NCBI GenBank assembly: GCA_013298815.1
Contig: JAAFJF010000004.1
Coordinates: 1-64,000 of the forward strand
Length of the DNA stretch: 64,000 bases
Direction: 5' to 3'
Source of the DNA: Polaromonas sp.
GTDB taxonomy: Bacteria > Pseudomonadota > Gammaproteobacteria > Burkholderiales > Burkholderiaceae_C
Position 1 is the stretch's first letter. Each line of letters starts with the position of its first letter. Made by a program: the position numbers and the translations under genes. This document shows positions 56,660-64,000 of the stretch, in pieces. The notes beneath the pieces were generated by a model. The model made no database searches. It saw only the letters and a list, made by a program, of their open reading frames with translations, and was not told the origin of the DNA.

Positions 56660-58538
56660 CCGATTTCGCTAAGTTGCGCGGTTTATCAACATCTGTCCCC
56701 TTCGCCAGCGCCGTGTGATACGCCAGCAATTGCAAAGGCACAACGTGTAGCAATGGGCTGAGTGACCCATAGTTTTCAGGCATGTGGATGACATGCAGGC
56801 CATCCCCGTTTTCGATTTTGGTATTTGCATCAGCCAACACATACAGCACGCCACCACGGGCACGGACTTCGTGCATATTGCTTTTCAATTTTTCCAAGAG
56901 CACATCATTTGGTGCCACAGTGACCACTGGCATTTCGCTAGTGACCAGCGCCAATGGGCCGTGTTTCAGCTCACCTGCGGCGTAGGCTTCGGCGTGGATG
57001 TAGGTGATTTCTTTGAGCTTCAATGCGCCTTCAAGTGCAATCGGGTAATGCATGCCGCGCCCCAGGAAAAGCGCGTTGTCGTGTTTTGCAAAGTCTTCCG
57101 CCCAGCTGATGATTTGTGGCTCTAGCGCCAGCACAGCTTGCAACGCCGCTGGCAAATGACGCATGGCGACCAGATGTGCGGCCTCTTGCGCGTCAGTCAA
57201 GCGACCTTTGCTTTGTGCCAATGCCAAAGTGAGCAAAAACAGACCCGCCAGTTGTGTGGTGAAAGCTTTGGTCGATGCCACGCCGATTTCAACACCCGCT
57301 CGGGTGATGTAAGCGAGTGAACATTCACGCACCATGGCGCTGGTGGCGACATTGCAAATCGTCAGCGTGTGCTTCATACCTAGAGATTGCGCATGACGCA
57401 GCGCTGCCAAAGTGTCCGCCGTTTCACCTGATTGGGTAATTGTGACGACCAAGGTATTGGCATCCGGCACAGAGTCGCGGTAGCGGTATTCACTGGCCAC
57501 CTCCACTTGCGTTGGAATTTGCGCAATGCTTTCTAACCAATACTTGGCTGTACAGCCACTGTAATAGCTGGTGCCGCAGGCGAGGATGAGTACTTTATCG
57601 ATCTTTTTGAACACGGCATGGGCGTTTTCGCCCGATTTGTGGGCCATCAGCGCATCAAACAGCTCTGGTGCTATAGCATCAACACCTTGCAGGGTATCGG
57701 CGATGGCTCTGGGTTGCTCAAAAATCTCTTTTTGCATGTAATGGCTATAAGGGCCAAGTTCGGCTGCGCCACTGTGCGCCAAGACGGTTTTGACGACACG
57801 TTCTTGGGGGCTCAAAGGCATATAAGCTTTATCTAGAATCCAATACTTACCCAGCTGCAAATCAACGATATCGCCCTCTTCAAGGTAAACAATTTGGTCT
57901 GTCACCCCTGCTAAAGCCATGGCATCACTGGCCAAATAATTGGCATTATCTGTTTTGCCGACACCCAAAATGAGTGGCGAGCCAGCACGTGCGCCAATGA
58001 TGCGATGTGGTTCGTCTTTGCAAAAAACCGCAATGGCGTACGCGCCGTGCAATTGTGGCAATGCAATTTCTACAGCTTCTAGTAAATCGCCGTTGTATAG
58101 ACTGTCTATCAAATGGGCAATGACTTCTGTGTCCGTTTGGCTAACGAAAACATAACCTTTAGCGCGCAGCGCAGCGCGTAATTCATCATGGTTTTCGATG
58201 ATGCCGTTATGTACAAGTCCAATTTTTCCAGATTTGCTAGAGCTGTCCCCAGTGCTTTCACTAGGACCAAAGCTGAAATGCGGGTGCGCATTACCCTCGC
58301 TGGGCACACCATGTGTCGCCCAGCGCGTATGCGCAATGCCTGTGTGACCTTCAAATTGTTCTGCGGCTATTTGCTCTTGAAGTTCTGATACGCGCGCCGT
58401 ACTACGGGCGCGCTTCAATCCACCTGCATGCACCGCAACACCGCAAGAGTCATAGCCGCGGTATTCCAACCTCGCCAAACCTTGCACCAAGACAGGGACA
58501 ACATCTTTTGTAGACACGGCAGCGACAATTCCGCACAT
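56646..58538 (-). CDS. glmS: Glutamine-fructose-6-phosphate aminotransferase (isomerizing)
   Basis: A 630-residue enzyme that makes glucosamine-6-phosphate for peptidoglycan and lipopolysaccharide. The start MCGIVAAVS puts the catalytic Cys directly after Met, which fixes 58538 over an upstream start two codons away. The glutaminase domain has AHTRWATHG and a short insertion ([15 protein letters not shown]) before LVHNGIIEN. Two SIS domains follow ([15 protein letters not shown]), and the C terminus ends [11 protein letters not shown]. Confidence 0.97.
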   Translation of the reverse strand: MCGIVAAVSTKDVVPVLVQGLARLEYRGYDSCGVAVHAGGLKRARSTARVSELQEQIAAEQFEGHTGIAHTRWATHGVPSEGNAHPHFSFGPSESTGDSSSKSGKIGLVHNGIIENHDELRAALRAKGYVFVSQTDTEVIAHLIDSLYNGDLLEAVEIALPQLHGAYAIAVFCKDEPHRIIGARAGSPLILGVGKTDNANYLASDAMALAGVTDQIVYLEEGDIVDLQLGKYWILDKAYMPLSPQERVVKTVLAHSGAAELGPYSHYMQKEIFEQPRAIADTLQGVDAIAPELFDALMAHKSGENAHAVFKKIDKVLILACGTSYYSGCTAKYWLESIAQIPTQVEVASEYRYRDSVPDANTLVVTITQSGETADTLAALRHAQSLGMKHTLTICNVATSAMVRECSLAYITRAGVEIGVASTKAFTTQLAGLFLLTLALAQSKGRLTDAQEAAHLVAMRHLPAALQAVLALEPQIISWAEDFAKHDNALFLGRGMHYPIALEGALKLKEITYIHAEAYAAGELKHGPLALVTSEMPVVTVAPNDVLLEKLKSNMHEVRARGGVLYVLADANTKIENGDGLHVIHMPENYGSLSPLLHVVPLQLLAYHTALAKGTDVDKPRNLAKSVTVE

Positions 58539-58618
58539 AAGCAACCTCTTTTGAATTGATTTAGATTGGTAGACATATTACGACCATTAAAAAATAATTA
58601 ATCGTCATATTTTCTGTT

Positions 58619-58670
58619 TATTTGAAATTTAATTACATGCACGTATAAAATAGTTATTAAATTTCAAATA
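58619..58670 (+). promoter_or_regulatory. lrp-type gene promoter inside a perfect 15-base inverted repeat
   Basis: TATTTGAAATTTAAT (58619-58633) and ATTAAATTTCAAATA (58656-58670) are perfect reverse complements, 22 bases apart. A promoter TTGAAA (58622-58627) -16 bases- TATAAA (58644-58649) fits between, with transcription predicted to start at the right arm. The ribosome site AGGA begins at the last base of the right arm. This layout suits autoregulation by the Lrp-type protein. Confidence 0.68.
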
Positions 58671-58680
58671 GGATGTCTTT

Positions 58681-59178
58681 ATGAATGAAATAGTATTAAA
58701 AAATGCGATTGATAGCATAGACATAAAACTTCTTGATTTATTGCAGACCGATGCCAGCGTGAGCAACCAAAGTCTTGCAGAAAAAGTGCACATTTCACCG
58801 CCCACTTGTCTGCGTCGCGTGAAAGCCTTTCGAGATAACGGTTTGATAGAACGACAGATTGCTATTTTGAGCACAGACAAACTGTCTGCCATTCAAGGAT
58901 ATGGGCTAACAGCTTTGGTAGAAATCACACTAGACAGACAAGGCGCTGAACATTTAGAGGCTTTCGAAGCCAGGGTGATTCAAGACAACGCCGTGCAACA
59001 GTGCTACCGCGTCTCCCCTGGGCCAGATTTTTGCTTGGTGGTTTATTGTGCCGACATGCCAGCTTATTTAGCACTAGCAAATCGATTATTCACGCAAGAT
59101 GCGAACGTTCGCAATGTGAAGGCCTTTTTTAGCATCAAGCGCGCTAAATTTCAGACCAAAATAAATATAAAGATGTAA
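58681..59178 (+). CDS. Lrp/AsnC family transcriptional regulator
   Basis: A 165-residue regulator. The helix-turn-helix is IDIKLLDLLQTDASVSNQSL then AEKVHISPPTCLRRVKAF. The C-terminal RAM domain has the ligand-binding strand pattern CYRVSPGPDFCLVVYCADMP. The amino-acid ligand and target genes are unknown. It is divergent from glmS and probably controls itself through the inverted repeat just upstream. Confidence 0.93.
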   Translation: MNEIVLKNAIDSIDIKLLDLLQTDASVSNQSLAEKVHISPPTCLRRVKAFRDNGLIERQIAILSTDKLSAIQGYGLTALVEITLDRQGAEHLEAFEARVIQDNAVQQCYRVSPGPDFCLVVYCADMPAYLALANRLFTQDANVRNVKAFFSIKRAKFQTKINIKM

Positions 59179-59200
59179 AAAATCAGTTAAATACGCGTTT

Positions 59201-59247
59201 ACCCAGCGTATTTACTGCCTAAAAAGCTATTAAAAATATAGCAGAAA
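59201..59247 (-). repeat. Dispersed repeat, copy 13 (intergenic, after the Lrp gene)
   Basis: The plus strand reads ACCCAGCGTATTTACTGCC, then TAAAAAGCTATTAAAAATA, then TAGCAGAAA. It is the reverse complement of the consensus, next to a bidirectional terminator. Confidence 0.9.
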
Positions 59248-59248
59248 C

Positions 59249-59284
59249 AAAACAGGGCAAAAACATTACGTTTAGCCCTGTTTT
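59249..59284. terminator. Bidirectional terminator between lrp and the CsgG-like gene
   Basis: AAAACAGGGC (59249-59258) and GCCCTGTTTT (59275-59284) form a stem with A- and T-runs on the outside and a 16-base loop. It can end both convergent transcripts. Confidence 0.85.
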
Positions 59285-59317
59285 CAAACCCCAGTGTAAT
59301 GGGGTTATCTGTTTTAA

Positions 59318-60142
59318 TTATCGACCGACTGGCAGCTGACCACCTTTGCCCAGACCACCTTTAACTTCTTGCGCTTTGTACTGGCGCAAAGAAATCACCA
59401 TGCCGTTGTAGGCATCCATGAACGCAGCGGCAATCACTTTACCCTGTGGAGTGTTGGTATACGCACCCAACCCGCCCGCACCAGCAGTACCAAACAATGC
59501 ACCAAAACCACCAAAATCTGTTTTAGAGGCTGAGCCTTCAGAAGCTGCGATTTGTACACTTGATCGGTTGTCAATCATCGTCAGCAAGACACTCGCCTCA
59601 CGTGTTTTTGTAGCACCGCCCACCATAGCCAAAGCACGGCCAGCACCACCACCAATCAAACCGCCTAGCAACATACCTGCACCGCCTGTATCGTTGGCGC
59701 TAAAAGTAATATCAGGTGAAAGACCAAAATCAGACGAGACCATTTGGCCTTTGCCAAAGTTGCTTCCTGCACGCATTTCGCCCGAGTTTTGTAATGCGCG
59801 CTCGCGATTCATAGCGGCCATGCCAGAAGCACCACGCTCTACAACCACAAAGCAATTAGATTGTTGAATCATCAAACGCAGCAATCCAGCTGTTGGCGGC
59901 AAACGGTATTCGTTGCGAAGTGTGTAATACCATGGTGCATCTACATTCTCAATCAAAGAAACTGTACCCAACGGTGCTGCACAACGCTCTAAAGCAGAGT
60001 TTGCACCAGCAGTGGTGCTACCTGCCGCACTACCTGTTGCTACAGTTTTAGCAGCTGGATCGCCCATTTGAATTGGAGGCGATTGGCAAGCGGATAAGAA
60101 CCCAAGCGCGGCAACAGCTACAGATAATTTTAAGAATTTCAT
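59318..60142 (-). CDS. CsgG/HfaB-like outer-membrane lipoprotein
   Basis: A 274-residue lipoprotein with lipobox LSAC at about residues 16-19. The body has NEYRLPPTAGLLRLMIQQSN, CFVVVERGASGMAAMNRER, then DITFSANDTGGAGMLLGG and a glycine-rich segment (GGLIGGGAGRALAMVGG), consistent with CsgG/curli-assembly type pore proteins. A second Gly-rich stretch (FGGFGALFGTAGAGGLGAY) is unusual for CsgG. No curli genes are nearby, so the role is uncertain. Confidence 0.78.
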   Translation of the reverse strand: MKFLKLSVAVAALGFLSACQSPPIQMGDPAAKTVATGSAAGSTTAGANSALERCAAPLGTVSLIENVDAPWYYTLRNEYRLPPTAGLLRLMIQQSNCFVVVERGASGMAAMNRERALQNSGEMRAGSNFGKGQMVSSDFGLSPDITFSANDTGGAGMLLGGLIGGGAGRALAMVGGATKTREASVLLTMIDNRSSVQIAASEGSASKTDFGGFGALFGTAGAGGLGAYTNTPQGKVIAAAFMDAYNGMVISLRQYKAQEVKGGLGKGGQLPVGR

Positions 60143-60273
60143 GCTTTTCCTCGTAAGTAAGTTAGTACATTTGTGAATTTACCATGCATTTAGCACTACT
60201 TTCAGCCATTAACAATTAAAATCAAGGGTTTATACCCAAAGGTACAGGCCTTTTTGGCTCCTGTAAGTTTTTA

Positions 60274-61830
60274 ATGTCAGATTCATCACATAACCAAGCC
60301 CCCTCCGCAGTTCAAGCCGCAACTGAATTACGCGATGAGAATCAATTGATATCCGAGCGTCGTGAAAAACTCAAAGCGATTCGCCAAGCGCAGGTCGATG
60401 GAAAAGGCGTAGCTTTCCCTAACGACTTCAAACCGCAAGACCGTGCTACCAAACTGATTGCCAGCTACGACGGTGAGGCCAAGGATGAATTAGACCCGCA
60501 AAAAATAGTGGCCAGTGTGGCAGGACGCATGATGCTCAAACGCGTGATGGGCAAGGCCAGCTTTGCGACTTTGCAGGACAGCACAGGCAAGATTCAGATT
60601 TATGTGACGAACGAAGGCGTGGGTGAAGAACTGCACAGCAGCTTCAAACACTGGGATTTGGGTGACATCGTGGCTTGCGTGGGTACGCTGTTCAAAACCA
60701 AAACTGGCGAACTATCCATCCACGCCACCGAAGTGCGCCTGCTGACCAAAAGCCTGCGCCCCCTGCCCGACAAGTTCCATGGTATGGCTGACCAAGAGAC
60801 CAAATATCGCCAGCGCTATGTCGATTTGATCACCGACGAGTCCGCACGTAACCGCTTCAAGGCCCGTAGTAAAGCGGTGAGCGCGATTCGAGAGTTCATG
60901 GTTGCCAACGAGTTTTTAGAGGTAGAAACGCCTATGTTGCACCCCATCCCAGGTGGTGCAAATGCCAAACCTTTCAAAACACACCACAACGCTTTGGATC
61001 AAGAGATGTTCTTGCGCATCGCGCCCGAACTGTACCTGAAGCGCCTGATTGTGGGTGGTTTTGAACGTGTGTTTGAAATCAACCGCAGCTACCGCAACGA
61101 AGGCATCAGCGTGCGCCACAACCCCGAATTCACCATGATGGAGTTTTACGCGGCGTACTGGGATTACAACGATTTGATGGCCTATACCGAAGCCATCATC
61201 CGCGACGTGGCGAAAAAAGCAACTGGCTCGCTGCAACTGACTTATGGTGGCAAATCTGTAGATTTGAGCCAACCATTTGAACGCTTGACCATCGTGGAAG
61301 CAATTGTGAAGCATACCGAGGCGGGTACCAATGTGCATGATGCAGCTTGGTTGACCAATGCCCTGCGCAAAATCGGTATGTCTGAAGAAAAGCACAAATT
61401 GTCGACCCGCTCTTTGGCCAGCTTACAAGTGTTGTACTTTGAAGAAACGGTAGAAGAAAAGCTGTGGCAACCGACCTTCATCATGGAACACCCAACCGAG
61501 ATTTCACCGTTGGCTCGCGCAAATGATGACCGACCAGAAGTGACCGAGCGCTTTGAGCTGTACATCACCGGACGTGAATTTGGCAATGGTTTCAGCGAGC
61601 TGAACGATGCCGAAGACCAAGCCGCCCGCTTCAACGCACAAGTTAGCGCCAAAGACAGCGGAGATGACGAAGCCATGTTCTACGACCATGACTTTGTTCG
61701 CGCTTTAGAGTACGGCATGCCACCTACTGGCGGTTGCGGTATCGGTATTGACCGTTTGATGATGCTGTTGACCGACAGCCCAAGTATTCGGGATGTGATT
61801 TTGTTTCCCGCTTTGCGTCGCGAAGTTTGA
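60274..61830 (+). CDS. lysS: Lysyl-tRNA synthetase, class II
   Basis: A 518-residue enzyme that charges tRNA(Lys). The N-terminal OB-fold carries [20 protein letters not shown]. Class II motif 1 ([21 protein letters not shown]), given here as [14 protein letters not shown], motif 2 ([20 protein letters not shown]) and motif 3 ([14 protein letters not shown]) are present. The ATG at 60274 fits the family N terminus. Confidence 0.97.
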   Translation: MSDSSHNQAPSAVQAATELRDENQLISERREKLKAIRQAQVDGKGVAFPNDFKPQDRATKLIASYDGEAKDELDPQKIVASVAGRMMLKRVMGKASFATLQDSTGKIQIYVTNEGVGEELHSSFKHWDLGDIVACVGTLFKTKTGELSIHATEVRLLTKSLRPLPDKFHGMADQETKYRQRYVDLITDESARNRFKARSKAVSAIREFMVANEFLEVETPMLHPIPGGANAKPFKTHHNALDQEMFLRIAPELYLKRLIVGGFERVFEINRSYRNEGISVRHNPEFTMMEFYAAYWDYNDLMAYTEAIIRDVAKKATGSLQLTYGGKSVDLSQPFERLTIVEAIVKHTEAGTNVHDAAWLTNALRKIGMSEEKHKLSTRSLASLQVLYFEETVEEKLWQPTFIMEHPTEISPLARANDDRPEVTERFELYITGREFGNGFSELNDAEDQAARFNAQVSAKDSGDDEAMFYDHDFVRALEYGMPPTGGCGIGIDRLMMLLTDSPSIRDVILFPALRREV

Positions 61831-61843
61831 AGCTCACCGTTGC

Positions 61844-62380
61844 GTGAAGTATCTTGCGCACTATTCTGAGGGCGTTCAGTCACAAGTTAGAGAGCTGATT
61901 GCGAATAACAAGCTGGGCGATTTGCTTCTCAAAAAATACAGCGCCACACATAGCATTCGCAACGACAAATCATTATTTGACTATGTGATGTCGCTTAAAA
62001 ATGAGTTTTTACGGGGTGCAGACCCACTCAGTAAAGTGGCTTTTGACAGCAAGCTCAAAGTCATCCAGCATGCGCTGGGAACGCACACCACGATATCGCG
62101 TGTGCAGGGAAACAAACTCAAAGCCAAGCGCGAAATTAGGGTGGCAACGCTGTTCAAAGACGTGCCCATTGAATTGCTCAGAATGATTGTTGTCCACGAA
62201 CTTGCGCACATCAAAGAACGTGAGCATGACAAGGCGTTTTACAAGCTTTGCACTTACATGGAGCCGCAATACCACCAGTATGAGTTGGATTTGCGGCTGT
62301 ATATGACATACATGGATTTGCCGAAAATTAATGGAGCAAACCCTCAATTGTGGCTACAAAGTACAAGTTTGGGTGCTTGA
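61844..62380 (+). CDS. YgjP-like M48-type metallopeptidase (DUF45)
   Basis: A 178-residue cytoplasmic protein. The zinc site HELAHIKEREHDKAFY near residue 123 has HExxH plus the more distal His, and RVATLFKDVPIELLRMIV precedes it. YgjP-type proteins are small minigluzincins whose natural substrate is unknown. The start is probably GTG, 13 bases after the lysS stop, so it is likely cotranscribed with lysS. Confidence 0.82.
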   Translation: MKYLAHYSEGVQSQVRELIANNKLGDLLLKKYSATHSIRNDKSLFDYVMSLKNEFLRGADPLSKVAFDSKLKVIQHALGTHTTISRVQGNKLKAKREIRVATLFKDVPIELLRMIVVHELAHIKEREHDKAFYKLCTYMEPQYHQYELDLRLYMTYMDLPKINGANPQLWLQSTSLGA

Positions 62381-62393
62381 AGTAGCGCGAGAT

Positions 62394-63494
62394 TCAGTCA
62401 CTTTTCGTTTTTACTGGCACGCGTAAATCATCCAAGTAATCTCGTGCGATGTTCAGCGTAGCTTTGTTACCAATGTCGTCAATGTGTGTTTTGAGCCATT
62501 TTTTAGTGGCATCACGTCCCATGTCACGCAGCTTGTGAATCATCTGGCTGTTGGTCGATATTTTGCTGGCGGCGTTGTAATCTTCCAGCAGCTCACCACC
62601 GTCAATGCGATGCATCAGCACGTCTTTGTAGTGGCTAGCATCTAGCTTGCCCTGAGCAATCAAACGTTTCACAAAATCAATGGCACGCATTTCAGCCAGT
62701 AATCCAGCGTTGAAGGTGATTTCGTTCATACGATCCATGATCTCAGCAGCCGTCGTCGGCAGTTTGTCGCGCTTGATCGGGTTGATTTGGACCAACATGA
62801 TGTCGCGGCTGGCGCAGTTGTAAATCAAGGGGTGAATGGCTGGGTTACCTGAATAGCCACCATCCCAGTAGTGTTCGCCCTCAATTTCAACGGCTTTGAA
62901 AAGCGTGGGCAGACAGGCTGATGCCATGACAGCTTTTGCGGTCACACGCTTGCCGCTGAAGACTTCGGCTTTGCCAGTCGAAACACCAGTAGCGACAACA
63001 TATAGTTTCAGATTTTTGAGTGCTGCAATCGCGTCAAAATCAATATGCTTTTCTAAAAATTCTTTGAGTGGGTTGATGTCTAAAGGGTTGTTTTGATACG
63101 GCGACATGGATTGCGTCATCGCCGTTGACCACATATTGGTCATAGACGACATCATTTGTCCCAAGGGTGATGCCTCACCGCCGAAAGCGCCCAAGCTACC
63201 CAGCAGCATATCGAATGGCGCACGTTGTGCTTCGCCCACAGCCCCCATGCTGACGACACCATTCCAAAAATTCGCCAACGATGCACGGGCAGCGTCATTG
63301 GAGCTACTTTTGTTTTTCGCTTGCGCAAAACCATGCGCCAAAGCCACAGCATTCATTGCACCTGCACTGGTGCCGCTGATGCCTTCTATCGATACTCGAC
63401 CATCTTCCAGCAAAGCATCCAAGACGCCCCATGTAAAAGCCCCGTGCGAGCCACCGCCTTGTAAGGCAAGATTCATGACAGGGGAATTTTGCAT
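62394..63494 (-). CDS. Patatin-like phospholipase
   Basis: About 366 residues. The oxyanion motif LALQGGGSHGAFTWGVL, the nucleophile in GISGTSAGAMNA and the catalytic Asp in YWDGGYSGNPA form a complete Ser/Asp dyad. No signal peptide is visible. It would hydrolyse membrane phospholipids or related acyl esters. The start at 63494 overlaps the nagZ stop (TAATG); a 19-codon upstream open stretch lies inside nagZ and is not used. Confidence 0.88.
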   Translation of the reverse strand: MQNSPVMNLALQGGGSHGAFTWGVLDALLEDGRVSIEGISGTSAGAMNAVALAHGFAQAKNKSSSNDAARASLANFWNGVVSMGAVGEAQRAPFDMLLGSLGAFGGEASPLGQMMSSMTNMWSTAMTQSMSPYQNNPLDINPLKEFLEKHIDFDAIAALKNLKLYVVATGVSTGKAEVFSGKRVTAKAVMASACLPTLFKAVEIEGEHYWDGGYSGNPAIHPLIYNCASRDIMLVQINPIKRDKLPTTAAEIMDRMNEITFNAGLLAEMRAIDFVKRLIAQGKLDASHYKDVLMHRIDGGELLEDYNAASKISTNSQMIHKLRDMGRDATKKWLKTHIDDIGNKATLNIARDYLDDLRVPVKTKSD

Positions 63495-64000
63495 TAAGGA
63501 AGCAAACTCAAGGCTTGCATATACGACGGCTGCACCATCAAAGCATCCCATTCGGGTGCGGGTGTCACTGGCAGCAGCGCCATGCGACGCAAATTGCTGG
63601 CTTCACAGGGCAACCATTGTTGCTTCACCACGGCTTCAACCATACCGTTGATCAACTCATCAACGGCTTCGCCACCGTCGACAGATTGGTTACAGAGCAG
63701 CACCATATCGCAACCGGCATTGAGAGCCTTAACCGCAGCTTGGGTGTAGCTGACGCGAGCGCCGTCAATCAAGCGAGCGGCTTCCATGCTCAGATCGTCG
63801 CTAAAAATCGCGCCGGTGAAGCCACACTGGCCACGCAAAATATCACCCAACCACTTAGAAGAAAAACCAGCAGGTCGGCTGTCCACTTTAGGATAGATAA
63901 CATGCGCAGGCATGACGCTGGTGAGGCTGCTTGACAGCCAGTTGTACGGCGCAGCATCGTCTGCCAAAATGGCTTTCAGGCTGCGTTTGTCAAAAGGAAT
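63494..64000 (-). CDS. nagZ: Beta-N-acetylhexosaminidase NagZ (3' part only)
   Basis: The frame is open to base 64000, so the N-terminal part is outside the window. About 168 C-terminal residues are visible: LPFDKR-type sequence (IPFDKRSLKAI), VMPAHVIYPKVDSRPAGFS, and GAIFSDDLSMEAARLIDGA, which match glycoside hydrolase family 3 NagZ. It removes GlcNAc from muropeptides during peptidoglycan recycling. It overlaps the patatin gene by one base. Confidence 0.92.
   Translation of the reverse strand: MPFDKRSLKAILADDAAPYNWLSSSLTSVMPAHVIYPKVDSRPAGFSSKWLGDILRGQCGFTGAIFSDDLSMEAARLIDGARVSYTQAAVKALNAGCDMVLLCNQSVDGGEAVDELINGMVEAVVKQQWLPCEASNLRRMALLPVTPAPEWDALMVQPSYMQALSLLP

Overview
The window looks like a chromosomal segment of a betaproteobacterium of the order Burkholderiales, most likely Comamonadaceae or a close relative. 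The basis is gene order and content: hemA-prfA-prmC-grxD, proS-rppH-CNP1-proB-obgE-rpmA-rplU next to ispB, pilC-pilD-coaE-zapD-yacG, argJ-secA-M23 peptidase-dciA, petABC-sspAB, and an S-adenosylhomocysteine (SAH) riboswitch in front of ahcY-tlyA-metF. Base composition is near half G+C by eye, with AT-richer stretches. There is no integrase, transposase, CRISPR array, rRNA or phage module. One tRNA gene is present, tRNA-Thr(TGT).

Layout. 1-5025: glycerol-3-phosphate uptake operon ugpB(partial)-A-E-C-Q. 5022-16542: tetrapyrrole synthesis and translation-termination genes (hemA, prfA, prmC) and grxD, split by accessory cargo: an AT-rich membrane O-acyltransferase, a secreted protein, a dienelactone hydrolase, a tautomerase, an SGNH hydrolase and a membrane/ankyrin protein. 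A second, diverged copy of the prfA 3' end lies just after the acyltransferase, which looks like the footprint of an insertion. 16669-20580: two glutathione transferases with a TetR regulator, a divergent ferritin-like hydrolase with a two-operator promoter, and small stress or hypothetical genes. 20615-28034: a lytic transglycosylase and the conserved proS-to-ispB block; ribosomal protein L21 carries an unusual C-terminal helix-hairpin-helix domain. 28034-39744: type IV pilus assembly (pilC, pilD), coaE, zapD, yacG, a MutT-like hydrolase, a DUF815 ATPase, argJ, secA, an M23 peptidase, dciA and tRNA-Thr. 39806-47875: stringent starvation proteins, cytochrome bc1, mscL, pdxA, a Nif3-like protein and a DegS-like protease. 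47952-55316: a secreted coiled-coil protein, the riboswitch-controlled methyl-cycle operon, a 5'-nucleotidase and an SbmA/YddA-type ABC transporter. 55286-64000: queC, a 2OG oxygenase, glmS, an Lrp-type regulator, a CsgG-like lipoprotein, lysS, a YgjP-type metallopeptidase, a patatin and the 3' part of nagZ.

The most notable non-genic signal is a dispersed repeat of about 45-50 bp: GCTAT-N-ATAGC hairpin, then GCTYAGGCAGTAAATACG, then CTGGCTAGAG. I count 13 copies in both orientations. Eight are intergenic. Five lie in frame inside coding genes (lytic transglycosylase, pdxA, the Nif3-like gene, tlyA and the ABC transporter). A second repeat type, paired inverted copies of a 25-bp palindromic sequence (core ATTCCCGCG..CGGGAAT), sits directly upstream of ugpQ and prfA. 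Three promoters (TetR/hydrolase, mscL, lrp) carry clear inverted repeats over the -35 or -10 elements and are good operator candidates.
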